In this document: in pieces, positions 1 to 11,955 of the stretch
Position numbering within the stretch: position 1 is the stretch's first letter
Layout: every line of letters starts with the position of its first letter
Origin: Liolophura sinensis
Lineage: Eukaryota > Mollusca > Polyplacophora > Chitonida > Chitonidae
DNA: 45,592 bases
Direction: 5' to 3'
Assembly (NCBI RefSeq): GCF_032854445.1
Contig: NW_027018295.1
Span: forward strand, 1-45,592
Program-made: the position numbers and the translations under genes
The notes under the pieces: generated by a model
Told to the model about the DNA's origin: nothing
Seen by the model: the letters and a program-made list of their open reading frames with translations, nothing else
The model's database searches: none

Positions 1-440
1 CTGTGGTCAGTTGTACTTTTTACAGCAGACTGTTATCAAGTACCTTTTTTTTTGTGTACAAATGGTCTGGTTTTTCTACACGTAGATAAAGACATTGAGA
101 TTGTCTTGGACTTAGAAGTAAGACAATTGCTGGGTGAGTTAAATGGGCTGAGCCCAAAGATTTGACGTCTTCTGGGCTACCGAAGGCCACAATAACTTAT
201 ATTCAAATGTTGAATATAGTAATGACCATTCGCGATGGTACATAGTACAGTGTAGCCGATTTCAATTAACAAAAAGACCAGGCAAAAATGCAAAAGTGGA
301 AAAACAGTTCCAGTGCTGCTGGTAAGAGGCTAATCCGACGTATTTTGTGACGAGAAATCGAATGGTGCAAACCGCGTTGCTCTCCGACCAATACTTTTGG
401 CTTGCAGCGACAATTCAATGATCAATGATGTCATAATCAC
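1..440. repeat. Partial leading monomer
   Basis: This is the 3' four-fifths of a monomer cut by the window edge. It carries private changes: an extra T in the GACTGTTATC string near 32-39, a long T run with TTGTGTAC at 45-59, AGGCCACAAT where most copies have AGGGCACAT (184-193), and CCATTCGCG in place of CCAGTCGCG near 227. The TTTGTGTAC form links it to the copies starting at 1538, 13049 and 17445, members of the four-monomer family. Confidence 0.9.
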
Positions 441-2082
441 GTGCCCAGCAACGGCTCTTACTCCATGGAAACCAGGGAAATTTGCAATTATTCAACAGTT
501 GCCGATGCCTGGCTCAATCCGCTTCTTTTGGCACCTTATTAATGTGGGTCTGTGGTCAGTTGTACTTTTTACAGCAGACTGTATCAAGTACCTTGTGTTT
601 TTTATGTACAAAATGGTGTGGTTTTTTTACTCGTAGATAAAAAACATTGAGATTGTCTTGGACTTAGAAGTAAGACAATTGCTGGGTGAGTTAAATGGGC
701 TTAGCCAAAGATTTGACGTCTTCTGGGCTACCGAAGGGCACATAACTTATAGTCAAAAGTTGAACATAGTAATGACCAGTCGCGATGGTACATAGTACAG
801 TGTAGCCGATTTCAATTAACAAAAAGACCAGGCAAAAATGCAAAAGTGGAAAAACTGTTCCAGTGCTGCTGGTAAGAGGCTAATCCGACGTATTTGTGAC
901 GAAAAATCGAATGGTGCAAACCGCGTTGCTCTCCGGCCAATACTTTTGGCTGTAGCGACAACTGAATGATCATTGATGTCATAACCACGTGCCAAGCAAC
1001 GCTCTTACTCCATGGAAACCAGGGAAATTTGCAATTTTTTCAACAGTTGCCGATGCCTGGCTCAATTCCGCATCTTTTGGCACCTTTTCAATGTGGGTCT
1101 GTGGTCAGTTGTACTTTTTACAGCAGACTGTATCAAGTACCTTGTGTTTTTTATGTACAAATGGTGTGGTTTTTCTACACGTAGATAAAGACATTGAGAT
1201 TGTCTTGGACTTAGAAGTAAGACAATTGCTGGGTGAGTTAAATGGCCTTGGCCCAAAGATTTGACGTCTTCTGGGCTACCGAAGGGCACATAACTTATAG
1301 TCAAAAGTTGAATATAGTAATGACCAGTCGCGATGGTACATAGTACAGTGTAGCCGATTTCAATTAACAAAAAGACCAGGCAAAAATGCAAAAGTGAAAA
1401 AACTGTTCCAGTGCTGCTGGTAAGAGGCTAATCCGACGTATTTTGTGACGAAAAATCGAATGGTGTAAACCGCGTTGCTCTCCGACCAATACTTTTGGCT
1501 GTAGCGACAATTGAATGATCATTGATGTCATAATCACGTGCCCAGCAACGGCTCTTACTCCATGGAAACCAGGGAAATTTGCAATTATTCAACAGTTGCC
1601 GATGTCTGGCTCAATTCCGCTTCTTTTGGCACCTTATTAATGTGGGTCTGTGGTCAGTTGTACTTTTTACAGCAGACTGTATCAAGTACCTTTTTTTGTG
1701 TACAAATGGTCTGGTTTTTCTACTCGTAGATAAAGACAATGAGATTGTCTTGGACTTAGAAGTAAGACAATTGCTGGGTGAGTTAAATGGGCTTAGCCCA
1801 AACATTTGACGTCTTCTGGGCTACCGAAGGGCACATAACTTATAGTCAAAAGTTGGATATAGTAATGACCAGTCGCGATGGTACATAGTACAGTGTAGCC
1901 GATTTCAATTAACAAAAAGACCAGGCAAAAATGCAAAAGTGGAAAAACTGTTCCAGTGCTGCTGGTAGGAGGCTAATCCGACGTATTTTGTGACGAGAAA
2001 TCGAATGGTGCAAACCGCGTTGCTGTCCGACCAATACTTTTGGCTGTAGCGATAATTTAATAATCATTGATGTCATAATCAC
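441..2082. repeat. Three monomers of the four-monomer HOR family
   Basis: Monomer starts are 441, 989 and 1538. The first is preceded by TTCAATGATCAATGATG, as are the copies at 11410 and 13596. The second has CCGGCCAATAC upstream (931) and CATAACCAC before the anchor, markers otherwise seen only before the copies at 11956, 14144 and 16348, and in altered form before 18541. The third has the short TTTTTTTGTGTAC form with ACAATGAG. The same order occurs about 10.97 kb downstream, so this stretch looks like the end of another four-monomer HOR tract. Confidence 0.8.
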
Positions 2083-3178
2083 GTGCCCAGCAACGGCTCT
2101 TACTCCATGGAAACCAGGGAAATTTGCAATTTTTCAACAGTTGCCGATGCCTGGCTCAATTCAGCATCTTGTGGCACCTTATTAATGTGGGTCTGTGGTC
2201 AGTTGTACTTTTTACAGCAGACTGTATCAAGTACCTTGTGTTTTTTATGTACAAATGGTGTGGTTTTCTACACGTAGATAAAGACATTGAGATTGTCTTG
2301 GACTTAGAAGTAAGACAATTGCTGGGTGAGTTAAATGCGCCTAGAGAAAACATTTGAGGTCTTCTGGGCTAATGAAGGGCACATAACTTATAGTCAAAAG
2401 TTGAATATAGTAATGACCAGTCGCGATGGTGCATAGTACAGTGTAGCCGATTTCAATTAACAAAAAGACCAGGCAAAAATGCAAAAGTGGAAAAACTGTT
2501 CCAGTGCTGCTGGTAAGAGGCTAATCCGACGTATTTTGTGACGAGAAATCGAATGGTGCAAACCGCGTTGCTGTCCGACCAATACTTTTGGCTGTAGCGA
2601 TAATTTAATAATCATTGATGTCATAATCACGTGCCCAGCAACGGCTCTTACTCCATGGAAACCAGGGAAATTTGCAATTTTTCAACAGTTGCCGATGCCT
2701 GGCTCAATTCAGCATCTTGTGGCACCTTATTAATGTGGGTCTGTGGTCAGTTGTACTTTTTACAGCAGACTGTATCAAGTACCTTGTGTTTTTTATGTAC
2801 AAATGGTGTGGTTTTCTACACGTAGATAAAGACATTGAGATTGTCTTGGACTTAGAAGTAAGACAATTGCTGGGTGAGTTAAATGCGCCTAAAGAAAACA
2901 TTTGAGGTCTTCTGGGCTACCGAAGGGCACATAACTTATAGTCAAAAGTTGAATATAGTAATGACCAGTCGCGATGGTGCATAGTACAGTGTAGCCGATT
3001 TCAATTAACAAAAAGACCAGGCAAAAATGCAAAAGTGGAAAAACTGTTCCAGTGCTGCTGGTAAGAGGCTAATCCGACGTATTTTGTGACGAGAAATCGA
3101 ATGGTGCAAACCGCGTTGCTCTCCGACCAATACTTTTGGCTGTAGCGACAATTGAATGATCATTGATGTCATAATCAA
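2083..3178. repeat. Adjacent near-identical monomer pair (548 bp each)
   Basis: Monomers start at 2083 and 2631. Both have AATTCAGCATCTTGTGG, and both are preceded by CTGTCCGACC and by GATAATTTAATAATCATTG, forms not seen elsewhere in the window. Both also have the GCGCCTA(G/A)AGAAAAC form of the central variable segment and the one-base-shorter GTGGTTTTCTAC. This is best explained by duplication of a single monomer. The second ends with GCGCCTAAAG, which recurs only before the third copy of the seven-monomer HOR (20440-20460), so that copy extends left to about here. Confidence 0.85.
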
Positions 3179-6100
3179 GTGCCCAGCAACGGCTCTTACT
3201 CCATGGAAACCAGGGAAATTTGCAATTATTCAACAGTTGCCGATGCCTGGCTCAATTCCGCTTCTTTTGGCACCTTATTAATGTGGGTCTGTGGTCAGTT
3301 GTACTTTTTACAGCAGACTGTATCAAGTACCTTGTGTTTTTTATGTACAAATGGTGTGGTTTTTCTACACGTAGATAAAGACATTGAGATTGTCTTGGAC
3401 TTAGAAGTAAGACAATTGCTGGGTGAGTTAAATGCGCCTAGAGAAAACATTTGAGGTCTTCTGGGCTACCGAAGGGCACATAACTTATAGTCAAAAGTTG
3501 AATATAGTAATGACCAGTCGCGATGGTACATAGTACAGTGTAGCCGATTTCAATTAACAAAAAGACCAGGCAAAAATGCAAAAGTGGAAAAACTGTTCCA
3601 GTGCTGCTGGTAAGTGGCTAATCCGACGTATTTTGTGACGAAAAATCGAATGGTGCAAACCGCGTTGCTCTCCGACCAACACTTTTGGCTGTAGCGACAA
3701 TTGAATAATCATTGATGTCATAATCAGGTGCCCAGCAACGGCTCTTACTCCATGGAAACCAGGGAAATTTGCAATTTTTCAACAGTTGCCGATGCCTGGC
3801 TCAATTCCGCATCTTGTGGCACCTTATTAATGTGGGTCTGTGGTCAGTTGTACTTTTTACAGCAGACTGTATCAAGTACCTTGTGTTTTTTATGTACAAA
3901 TGGTCTGGTTTTTCTACACGTAGATAAAGACAATGAGATTGTCTTGGACTTAGAAGTAAGACAATTGCTGGGTGAGTTAAATGGCCTTGGCCCAAAGATT
4001 TGACGTCTTCTGGGCTACCGAAGGGCACATAACTTATAGTCAAAAGTTGAATATAGTAATGACCAGTCGCGATGGTACATAGTACAGTGTAGCCGATTTC
4101 AATTAACAAAAAGACCAGGCAAAAATGCAAAAGTGGAAAAACTGTTCCAGTGCTGCTGGTAAGAGGCTAATCCGACGTATTTTGTGACGAGAAATCAAAT
4201 GGTGCAAACCGCGTTGCTCTCCGACCAATAATTTTGGCTGTAGCGACAATTGAATGATAATTGATGTCATAATCACGTGCCCAGCAACGGCTCTTACTCC
4301 ATGGAAACCAGGGAAATTTGCAATTTTTCAACAGCTGCCGATGCCTGGCTCAATTCCGCATCTTTTGGCACCTTATTAATGTGGGTCTGTGGTCAGTTGT
4401 ACTTTTTACAGCAGACTGTATCAAGTACCTTGTGTTTTTTATGTACAAATGGTGTGGTTTTCTACACGTAGATAAAGACATTGAGATTGTCTTGGACTTA
4501 GAAGTAAGACAATTGCTGGGTGAGTTAAATGCGCCTAGAGAAAACATTTGAGGTTTTCTGGGCTACCGAAGGGCACATAACTTATAGTCAAAAGTTGAAT
4601 ATAGTAATGACCAGTCGCGATGGTGCATAGTACAGTGTAGCCGATTTCAATTAACAAAAAGACCAGGCAAAAATGCAAAAGTGGAAAAACTGTTCCAGTG
4701 CTGCTGGTAAGAGGCTAATCCGACGTATTTTGTGACGAAAAATCGAATGGTGCAAACCGCGTTGCTCTCCGACCAACACTTTTGGCTGTAGCGACAATTG
4801 AATAATCATTGATGTCATAATCAGGTGCCCAGCAACGGCTCTTACTCCATGGAAACCAGGGAAATTTGCAATTATTCAACAGTTGCCGATGCCTGGCTCA
4901 ATTCCGCATCTTGTGGCACCTTATTAATGTGGGTCTGTGGTCAGTTGTACTTTTTACAGCAGACTGTATCAAGTACCTTGTGTTTTTTATGTACAAATGG
5001 TCTGGTTTTTCTACACGTAGATAAAGACAATGAGATTGTCTTGGACTTAGAAGTAAGACAATTGCTGGGTGAGTTAAATGGCCTTGGCCCAAAGATTTGA
5101 CGTCTTCTGGGCTACCGAAGGGCACATAACTTATAGTCAAAAGTTGAATATAGTAATGACCAGTCGCGATGGTACATAGTACAGTGTAGCCGATTTCAAT
5201 TAACAAAAAGACCAGGCAAAAATGCAAAAGTGGAAAAACTGTTCCAGTGCTGCTGGTAAGAGGCTAATCCGACGTATTTTGTGACGAGAAATCAAATGGT
5301 GCAAACCGCGTTGCTCTCCGACCAATAATTTTGGCTGTAGCGACAATTGAATGATAATTGATGTCATAATCACGTGCCCAGCAACGGCTCTTACTCCATG
5401 GAAACCAGGGAAATTTGCAATTTTTCAACAGCTGCCGATGCCTGGCTCAATTCCGCATCTTTTGGCACCTTATTAATGTGGGTCTGTGGTCAGTTGTACT
5501 TTTTACAGCAGACTGTATCAAGTACCTTGTGTTTTTTATGTACAAATGGTGTGGTTTTCTACACGTAGATAAAGACATTGAGATTGTCTTGGACTTAGAA
5601 GTAAGACAATTGCTGGGTGAGTTAAATGCGCCTAGAGAAAACATTTGAGGTCTTCTGGGCTACCGAAGGGCACATAACTTATAGTCAAATGTTGAATATA
5701 GTAATGACTAGTCGCGATGGTGCATAGTACAGTTTAGCCGATTTCAATTAACAAAAAGACCAGGCAAAAATGCAAAAGTGGAAAAACTGTTCCAGTGCTG
5801 CTGGTAAGAAGCTAATCCGACGTATTTTGTGACGAGAAATCGAATGGTGCAAACCGCGTTGCTCTCCGACCAATACTTTTGGCTGTAGCGACAATTGAAT
5901 GATCATTGATGTCATAATCACGTGCCCAACAACGGCTCTTACTCCATGGAAACCATGGAAATTTGCAAATATTCAACAGTTGCCGATGCCTGGCTCAATT
6001 CCGCTTCTTTTGGCACCTTATTAATGTGGGTCTGTGGTCAGTTGTACTTTTTACAGCAGACTGTATCAAGTACCTTGTGTTTTTTATGTACAAATGGTGT

Positions 6101-7020
6101 GGTTTTTCTACTCGTAGATAAAAACATTGAGATTGTCTTGGACTTAGAAGTAAGACAATTGCTGGGTGAGTTAAATGGCCTTGGCCCAAAGATTTGACGT
6201 CTTCTGGGCTACCGAAGGGCACATAACTTATAGTCAAAAGTTGAATATAGTAATGACCAGTCGCGATGGTACATAGTACAGTGTAGCCGATTTCAATTAA
6301 CAAAAAGACCAGGCAAAAATGCAAAAGTGAAAAAACTGTTCCAGTGCTGCTGGTAAGAGGCTAATCCGACGTATTTTGTGACGACAAATCGAATGGTGCA
6401 AACCGCGTTGCTCTCCGACCAATACTTTTGGCTGTAGCGACAATTGAATGATCATTGATGTCATAATCACGTGCCCAGCAACGGCTCTTACTCCATGGAA
6501 ACCAGGGAAATTTGCAATTCTTCAACAGCTGCCGATGCCTGGCTCAATTCCGATTCTTTTGGCACCTTATTAATGTGGGTCTATGGTCAGTTGTAATTTT
6601 TACAGCAGACTGTATCAAGTACCTTGTGTTTTTTATGTACTAAAGGTGTGGTTTTTCTACACGTAGATAAAGACATTGCGATTGTCTTGGACTTAGAAGT
6701 AAGACAATTGCTGGGTGAGTTAAATAGGCTGTGCCCAAAGATTTGTGGTCTTCTGGGTTACCGAAGGGCACATAACTTATAGTCAAAAGTTGAATATAGT
6801 AATGACCAGTCGCGATGGTACATAGTACAGTGTAGCCGATTTCAATTAACAAAAAGACCAGGCAAAAATGCAAAAGTGGAAAAAACTGTTCCAGTGCTGC
6901 TGGTAAGAGGCTAATCCGACGTATTTTGTGACGAGAAATCGAATGGTGCAAACCGCGTTGCTCTCCGACCAATACTTTTGGCTGTAGCGACAATTGAATG
7001 ATCATTGATGTCATAATCAA
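3179..7020. repeat. Seven-monomer HOR, copy 1 (3842 bp)
   Basis: Monomers start at 3179, 3728, 4277, 4825, 5374, 5922 and 6471; call them A, B, C, D, C', E, F. Diagnostic marks are: A, AATCAAGTGCCC before the anchor and TTATTCAAC; B, AATCAGGTGCCC and CATCTTGTGG with ACAATGAG; C, GATAATTGATG upstream and GAGGTTTTCTGG; D, like B but TTATTCAAC; C', as C but with CAAATGTTG, GACTAGTCG and CAGTTTAGCC; E, CCCAACAACGG and ACCATGGAAA; F, GTCTATGG, GTAATTTTTAC, TACTAAAGG and TTTGTGGTC. The whole order is repeated in the next 3840 bp. Confidence 0.9.
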
Positions 7021-10000
7021 GTGCCCAGCAACGGCTCTTACTCCATGGAAACCAGGGAAATTTGCAATTATTCAACAGTTGCCGATGCCTGGCTCAATTC
7101 CGCTTCTTTTGGCACCTTATTAATGTGGGTCTGTGGTCAGTTGTACTTTTTACAGCAGACTGTATCAAGTACCTTGTGTTTTTTATGTACAAATGGTGTG
7201 GTTTTTCTACACGTAGATAAAGACATTGAGATTGTCTTGGACTTAGAAGTAAGACAATTGCTGGGTGAGTTAAATGCGCCTAGAGAAAACATTTGAGGTC
7301 TTCTGGGCTACCGAAGGGCACATAACTTATAGTCAAAAGTTGAATATAGTAATGACCAGTCGCGATGGTACATAGTACAGTGTAGCCGATTTCAATTAAC
7401 AAAAAGACCAGGCAAAAATGCAAAAGTGGAAAAACTGTTCCAGTGCTGCTGGTAAGTGGCTAATCCGACGTATTTTGTGACGAAAAATCGAATGGTGCAA
7501 ACCGCGTTGCTCTCCGACCAACACTTTTGGCTGTAGCGACAATTGAATAATCATTGATGTCATAATCAGGTGCCCAGCAACGGCTCTTACTCCATGGAAA
7601 CCAGGGAAATTTGCAATTTTTCAACAGTTGCCGATGCCTGGCTCAATTCCGCATCTTGTGGCACCTTATTAATGTGGGTCTGTGGTCAGTTGTACTTTTT
7701 ACAGCAGACTGTATCAAGTACCTTGTGTTTTTTATGTACAAATGGTCTGGTTTTTCTACACGTAGATAAAGACAATGAGATTGTCTTGGACTTAGAAGTA
7801 AGACAATTGCTGGGTGAGTTAAATGGCCTTGGCCCAAAGATTTGACGTCTTCTGGGCTACCGAAGGGCACATAACTTATAGTCAAAAGTTGAATATAGTA
7901 ATGACCAGTCGCGATGGTACATAGTACAGTGTAGCCGATTTCAATTAACAAAAAGACCAGGCAAAAATGCAAAAGTGGAAAAACTGTTCCAGTGCTGCTG
8001 GTAAGAGGCTAATCCGACGTATTTTGTGACGAGAAATCAAATGGTGCAAACCGCGTTGCTCTCCGACCAATAATTTTGGCTGTAGCGACAATTGAATGAT
8101 AATTGATGTCATAATCACGTGCCCAGCAACGGCTCTTACTCCATGGAAACCAGGGAAATTTGCAATTTTTCAACAGCTGCCGATGCCTGGCTCAATTCCG
8201 CATCTTTTGGCACCTTATTAATGTGGGTCTGTGGTCAGTTGTACTTTTTACAGCAGACTGTATCAAGTACCTTGTGTTTTTATGTACAAATGGTGTGGTT
8301 TTCTACACGTAGATAAAGACATTGAGATTGTCTTGGACTTAGAAGTAAGACAATTGCTGGGTGAGTTAAATGCGCCTAGAGAAAACATTTGAGGTTTTCT
8401 GGGCTACCGAAGGGCACATAACTTATAGTCAAAAGTTGAATATAGTAATGACCAGTCGCGATGGTGCATAGTACAGTGTAGCCGATTTCAATTAACAAAA
8501 AGACCAGGCAAAAAATGGCAAAAGTGAAAAACTGTTCCAGTGCTGCTGGTAAGAGGCTAATCCGACGTATTTTGTGACGAAAAAATCGAATGGTGCAAAC
8601 CGCGTTGCTCTCCGACCAACACTTTTGGCTGTAGCGACAATTGAATAATCATTGATGTCATAATCAGGTGCCCAGCAACGGCTCTTACTCCATGGAAACC
8701 AGGGAAAATTTGCAATTATTCAACAGTTGCCGATGCCTGGCTCAATTCCGCATCTTGTGGCACCTTATTAATGTGGGTCTGTGGTCAGTTGTACTTTTTA
8801 CAGCAGACTGTATCAAGTACCTTGTGTTTTTTATGTACAAATGGTCTGGTTTTTCTACACGTAGATAAAGACAATGAGATTGTCTTGGACTTAGAAGTAA
8901 GACAATTGCTGGGTGAGTTAAATGGCCTTGGCCCAAAGATTTGACGTCTTCTGGGCTACCGAAGGGCACATAACTTATAGTCAAAAGTTGATATAGTAAT
9001 GACCAGTCGCGATGGTACATAGTACAGTGTAGCCGATTTCAATTAACAAAAAGACCAGGCAAAAATGCAAAAGTGGAAAAACTGTTCCAGTGCTGCTGGT
9101 AAGAGGCTAATCCGACGTATTTTGTGACGAGAAATCAAATGGTGCAAACCGCGTTGCTCTCCGACCAATAATTTTTGGCTGTAGCGACAATTGAATGATA
9201 ATTGATGTCATAATCACGTGCCCAGCAACGGCTCTTACTCCATGGAAACCAGGGAAATTTGCAATTTTTCAACAGCTGCCGATGCCTGGCTCAATTCCGC
9301 ATCTTTTGGCACCTTATTAATGTGGGTCTGTGGTCAGTTGTACTTTTTACAGCAGACTGTATCAAGTACCTTGTGTTTTTTATGTACAAATGGTGTGGTT
9401 TTCTACACGTAGATAAAGACATTGAGATTGTCTTGGACTTAGAAGTAAGACAATTGCTGGGTGAGTTAAATGCGCCTAGAGAAAACATTTGAGGTCTTCT
9501 GGGCTACCGAAGGGCACATAACTTATAGTCAAATGTTGAATATAGTAATGACTAGTCGCGATGGTGCATAGTACAGTTTAGCCGATTTCAATTAACAAAA
9601 AGACCAGGCAAAAATGCAAAAGTGGAAAAACTGTTCCAGTGCTGCTGGTAAGAAGCTAATCCGACGTATTTTGTGACGAGAAATCGAATGGTGCAAACCG
9701 CGTTGCTCTCCGACCAATACTTTTGGCTGTAGCGACAATTGAATGATCATTGATGTCATAATCACGTGCCCAACAACGGCTCTTACTCCATGGAAACCAT
9801 GGAAATTTGCAAATATTCAACAGTTGCCGATGCCTGGCTCAATTCCGCTTCTTTTGGCACCTTATTAATGTGGGTCTGTGGTCAGTTGTACTTTTTACAG
9901 CAGACTGTATCAAGTACCTTGTGTTTTTTATGTACATATGGTGTGGTTTTTCTACTCGTAGATAAAAACATTGAGATTGTCTTGACTTAGAAGTAAGACA

Positions 10001-10860
10001 ATTGCTGGGTGAGTTAAATGGCCTTGGCCCAAAGATTGACGTCTTCTGGGCTACCGAAGGGCACATAACTTATAGTCAAAAGTTGAATATAGTAATGACC
10101 AGTCGCGATGGTACATAGTACAGTGTAGCCGATTTCAATTAACAAAAAGACCAGGCAAAAATGCAAAAGTGAAAAAACTGTTCCAGTGCTGCTGGTAAGA
10201 GGCTAATCCGACGTATTTTGTGACGAAAAATCGAATGGTGCAAACCGCGTTGCTCTCCGACCAATACTTTTGGCTGTAGCGACAATTGAATGATCATTTG
10301 ATGTCATAATCACGTGCCCAGCAACGGCTCTTACTCCATGGAAACAGGGAAATTTGCAATTCTTCACCAGCTGCCGATGCCTGGCTCAATTCCGATTCTT
10401 TTGGCACCTTATTAATGTGGGTCTATGGTCAGTTGTAATTTTTACAGCAGACTGTATCAAGTACCTTGTGTTTTTTATGTACTAAAGGTGTGGTTTTTCT
10501 ACACGTAGATAAAGACATTGCGATTGTCTTGGACTTAGAAGTAAGACAATTGCTGGGTGAGTTAAATAGGCTGTGGCCCAAAGATTTGTGGTCTTCTGGG
10601 TTACCGAAGGGCACATAACTTATAGTCAAAAGTTGAATATAGTAATGACCAGTCGCGATGGTACATAGTACAGTGTAGCCGATTTCAATAACAAAAAGAC
10701 CAGGCAAAAATGCAAAAGTGGAAAAACTGTTCCAGTGCTGCTGGTAAGAGGCTAATCGACGTATTTTGTGACGAGAAATCGAATGGTGCAAACCGCGTTT
10801 CTCTCCGACCAATACTTTTGGCTGTAGCGACAATTGAATGATCATTGATGTCATAATCAC
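7021..10860. repeat. Seven-monomer HOR, copy 2 (3840 bp)
   Basis: Monomers start at 7021, 7570, 8119, 8668, 9218, 9766 and 10314 and show the A-B-C-D-C'-E-F marks in the same order as copy 1. The first 1.25 kb matches copy 1 with no length change. From about 8277 onwards there are single-base insertions and deletions absent from copy 1, for example a lost T at 8277-8282, AAAAAATGGC at 8514-8520, a lost AA at 8990-8993 and a lost G near 9984. The substitution markers are still intact, so the block is a true copy with added length noise. Confidence 0.9.
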
Positions 10861-11955
10861 GTGCCCAGCAACGGCTCTTACTCCATGGAAACCAGGGAAA
10901 TTTGCAATTTTTCAACAGTTGCCGATGCCTGGCCAATTCCGCATCTTGTGGCACCTTATTAATGTGGGTCTGTGGTCAGTTGTACTTTTTACAGCAGACT
11001 GTATCAAGTACCTTGTGTTTTTTATGTACAAATGGTCTGGTTTTTCTACACGTAGAAAAGACAATGAGATTGTCTTGGACTTAGAAGTAAGACAATTGCT
11101 GGGTGAGTTAAATGGCCTTGGCCCAAAGATTTGAGGTCTTCTGGGCTACCGAAGGGCACATAACTTATAGTCAAAAGTTGAATATAGTAATGACCAGTCG
11201 CGATGGTACATAGTACAGTGTAGCCGATTTTCAATTAACAAAAAGACCAGGCAAAAAATGCAAAAGTGGAAAAACTGTTCCAGTGCTGCTGGTAAGAGGC
11301 TAATCCGACGTATTTTGTGACGAGAAATCGAATGGTGCAAACCGCGTTGCTCTCCGACCAATACTTTTGGCTGTAGCGACAATTCAATGATCAATGATGT
11401 CATAATCACGTGCCCAGCAACGGCTCTTACTCCATGGAAACCAGGGAAATTTGCAATTATTCAACAGTTGCCGATGCCTGGCTCAATTCCGCTTCTTTTG
11501 GCACCTTATTAATGTGGGTCTGTGGTCAGTTGTACTTTTTACAGCAGACTGTATCAAGTACCTTGTGTTTTTTATGTACAAATGGTGTGGTTTTTCTACA
11601 CGTAGATAAGACATTGAGATTGTCTTGGACTTAGAAGTAAGACAATTGCTGGGTGAGTTAAATGGGCTGAGCCCAAAGATTTGACGTCTTCTGGGCTACC
11701 GAAGGGCACATAACTTATAGTCAAAAGTTGAACATAGTAATGACCAGTCGCGATGGTACATAGTACAGTGTAGCCGATTTCATTAACAAAAAGACCAGGC
11801 AAAAATGCAAAAGTGGAAAAACTGTTCCAGTGCTGCTGGTAAGAGGCTAATCCGACGTATTTTGTGACGAGAATCGAATGGTGCAAACCGCGTTGCTCTC
11901 CGGCCAATACTTTTGGCTGTAGCGACAATTGAATGATCATTGATGTCATAACCAC
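10861..11955. repeat. Two transition monomers between HOR families
   Basis: The monomer at 10861 has B-like marks of the seven-monomer family (CATCTTGTGG, TGGTCTGG, ACAATGAG, GGCCTTGGCCC) but GAGGTC afterwards. The monomer at 11410 is preceded by TTCAATGATCAATGATG and has TTATTCAAC, GGGCTGAGCCC and TTGAACATAG, marks of the four-monomer family, and matches the copy at 441. The switch between families therefore falls around 11.2-11.4 kb. Confidence 0.7.

Noticed and set aside
3420-3432. Splice-site-like strings (GGGTGAGTT, CTGGTAAGAG, CTTTTGGCTGTAG)
   Set aside because: They fit donor and acceptor consensus by eye, but the implied exon contains stops and there is no sign of a gene; such short matches are expected by chance.
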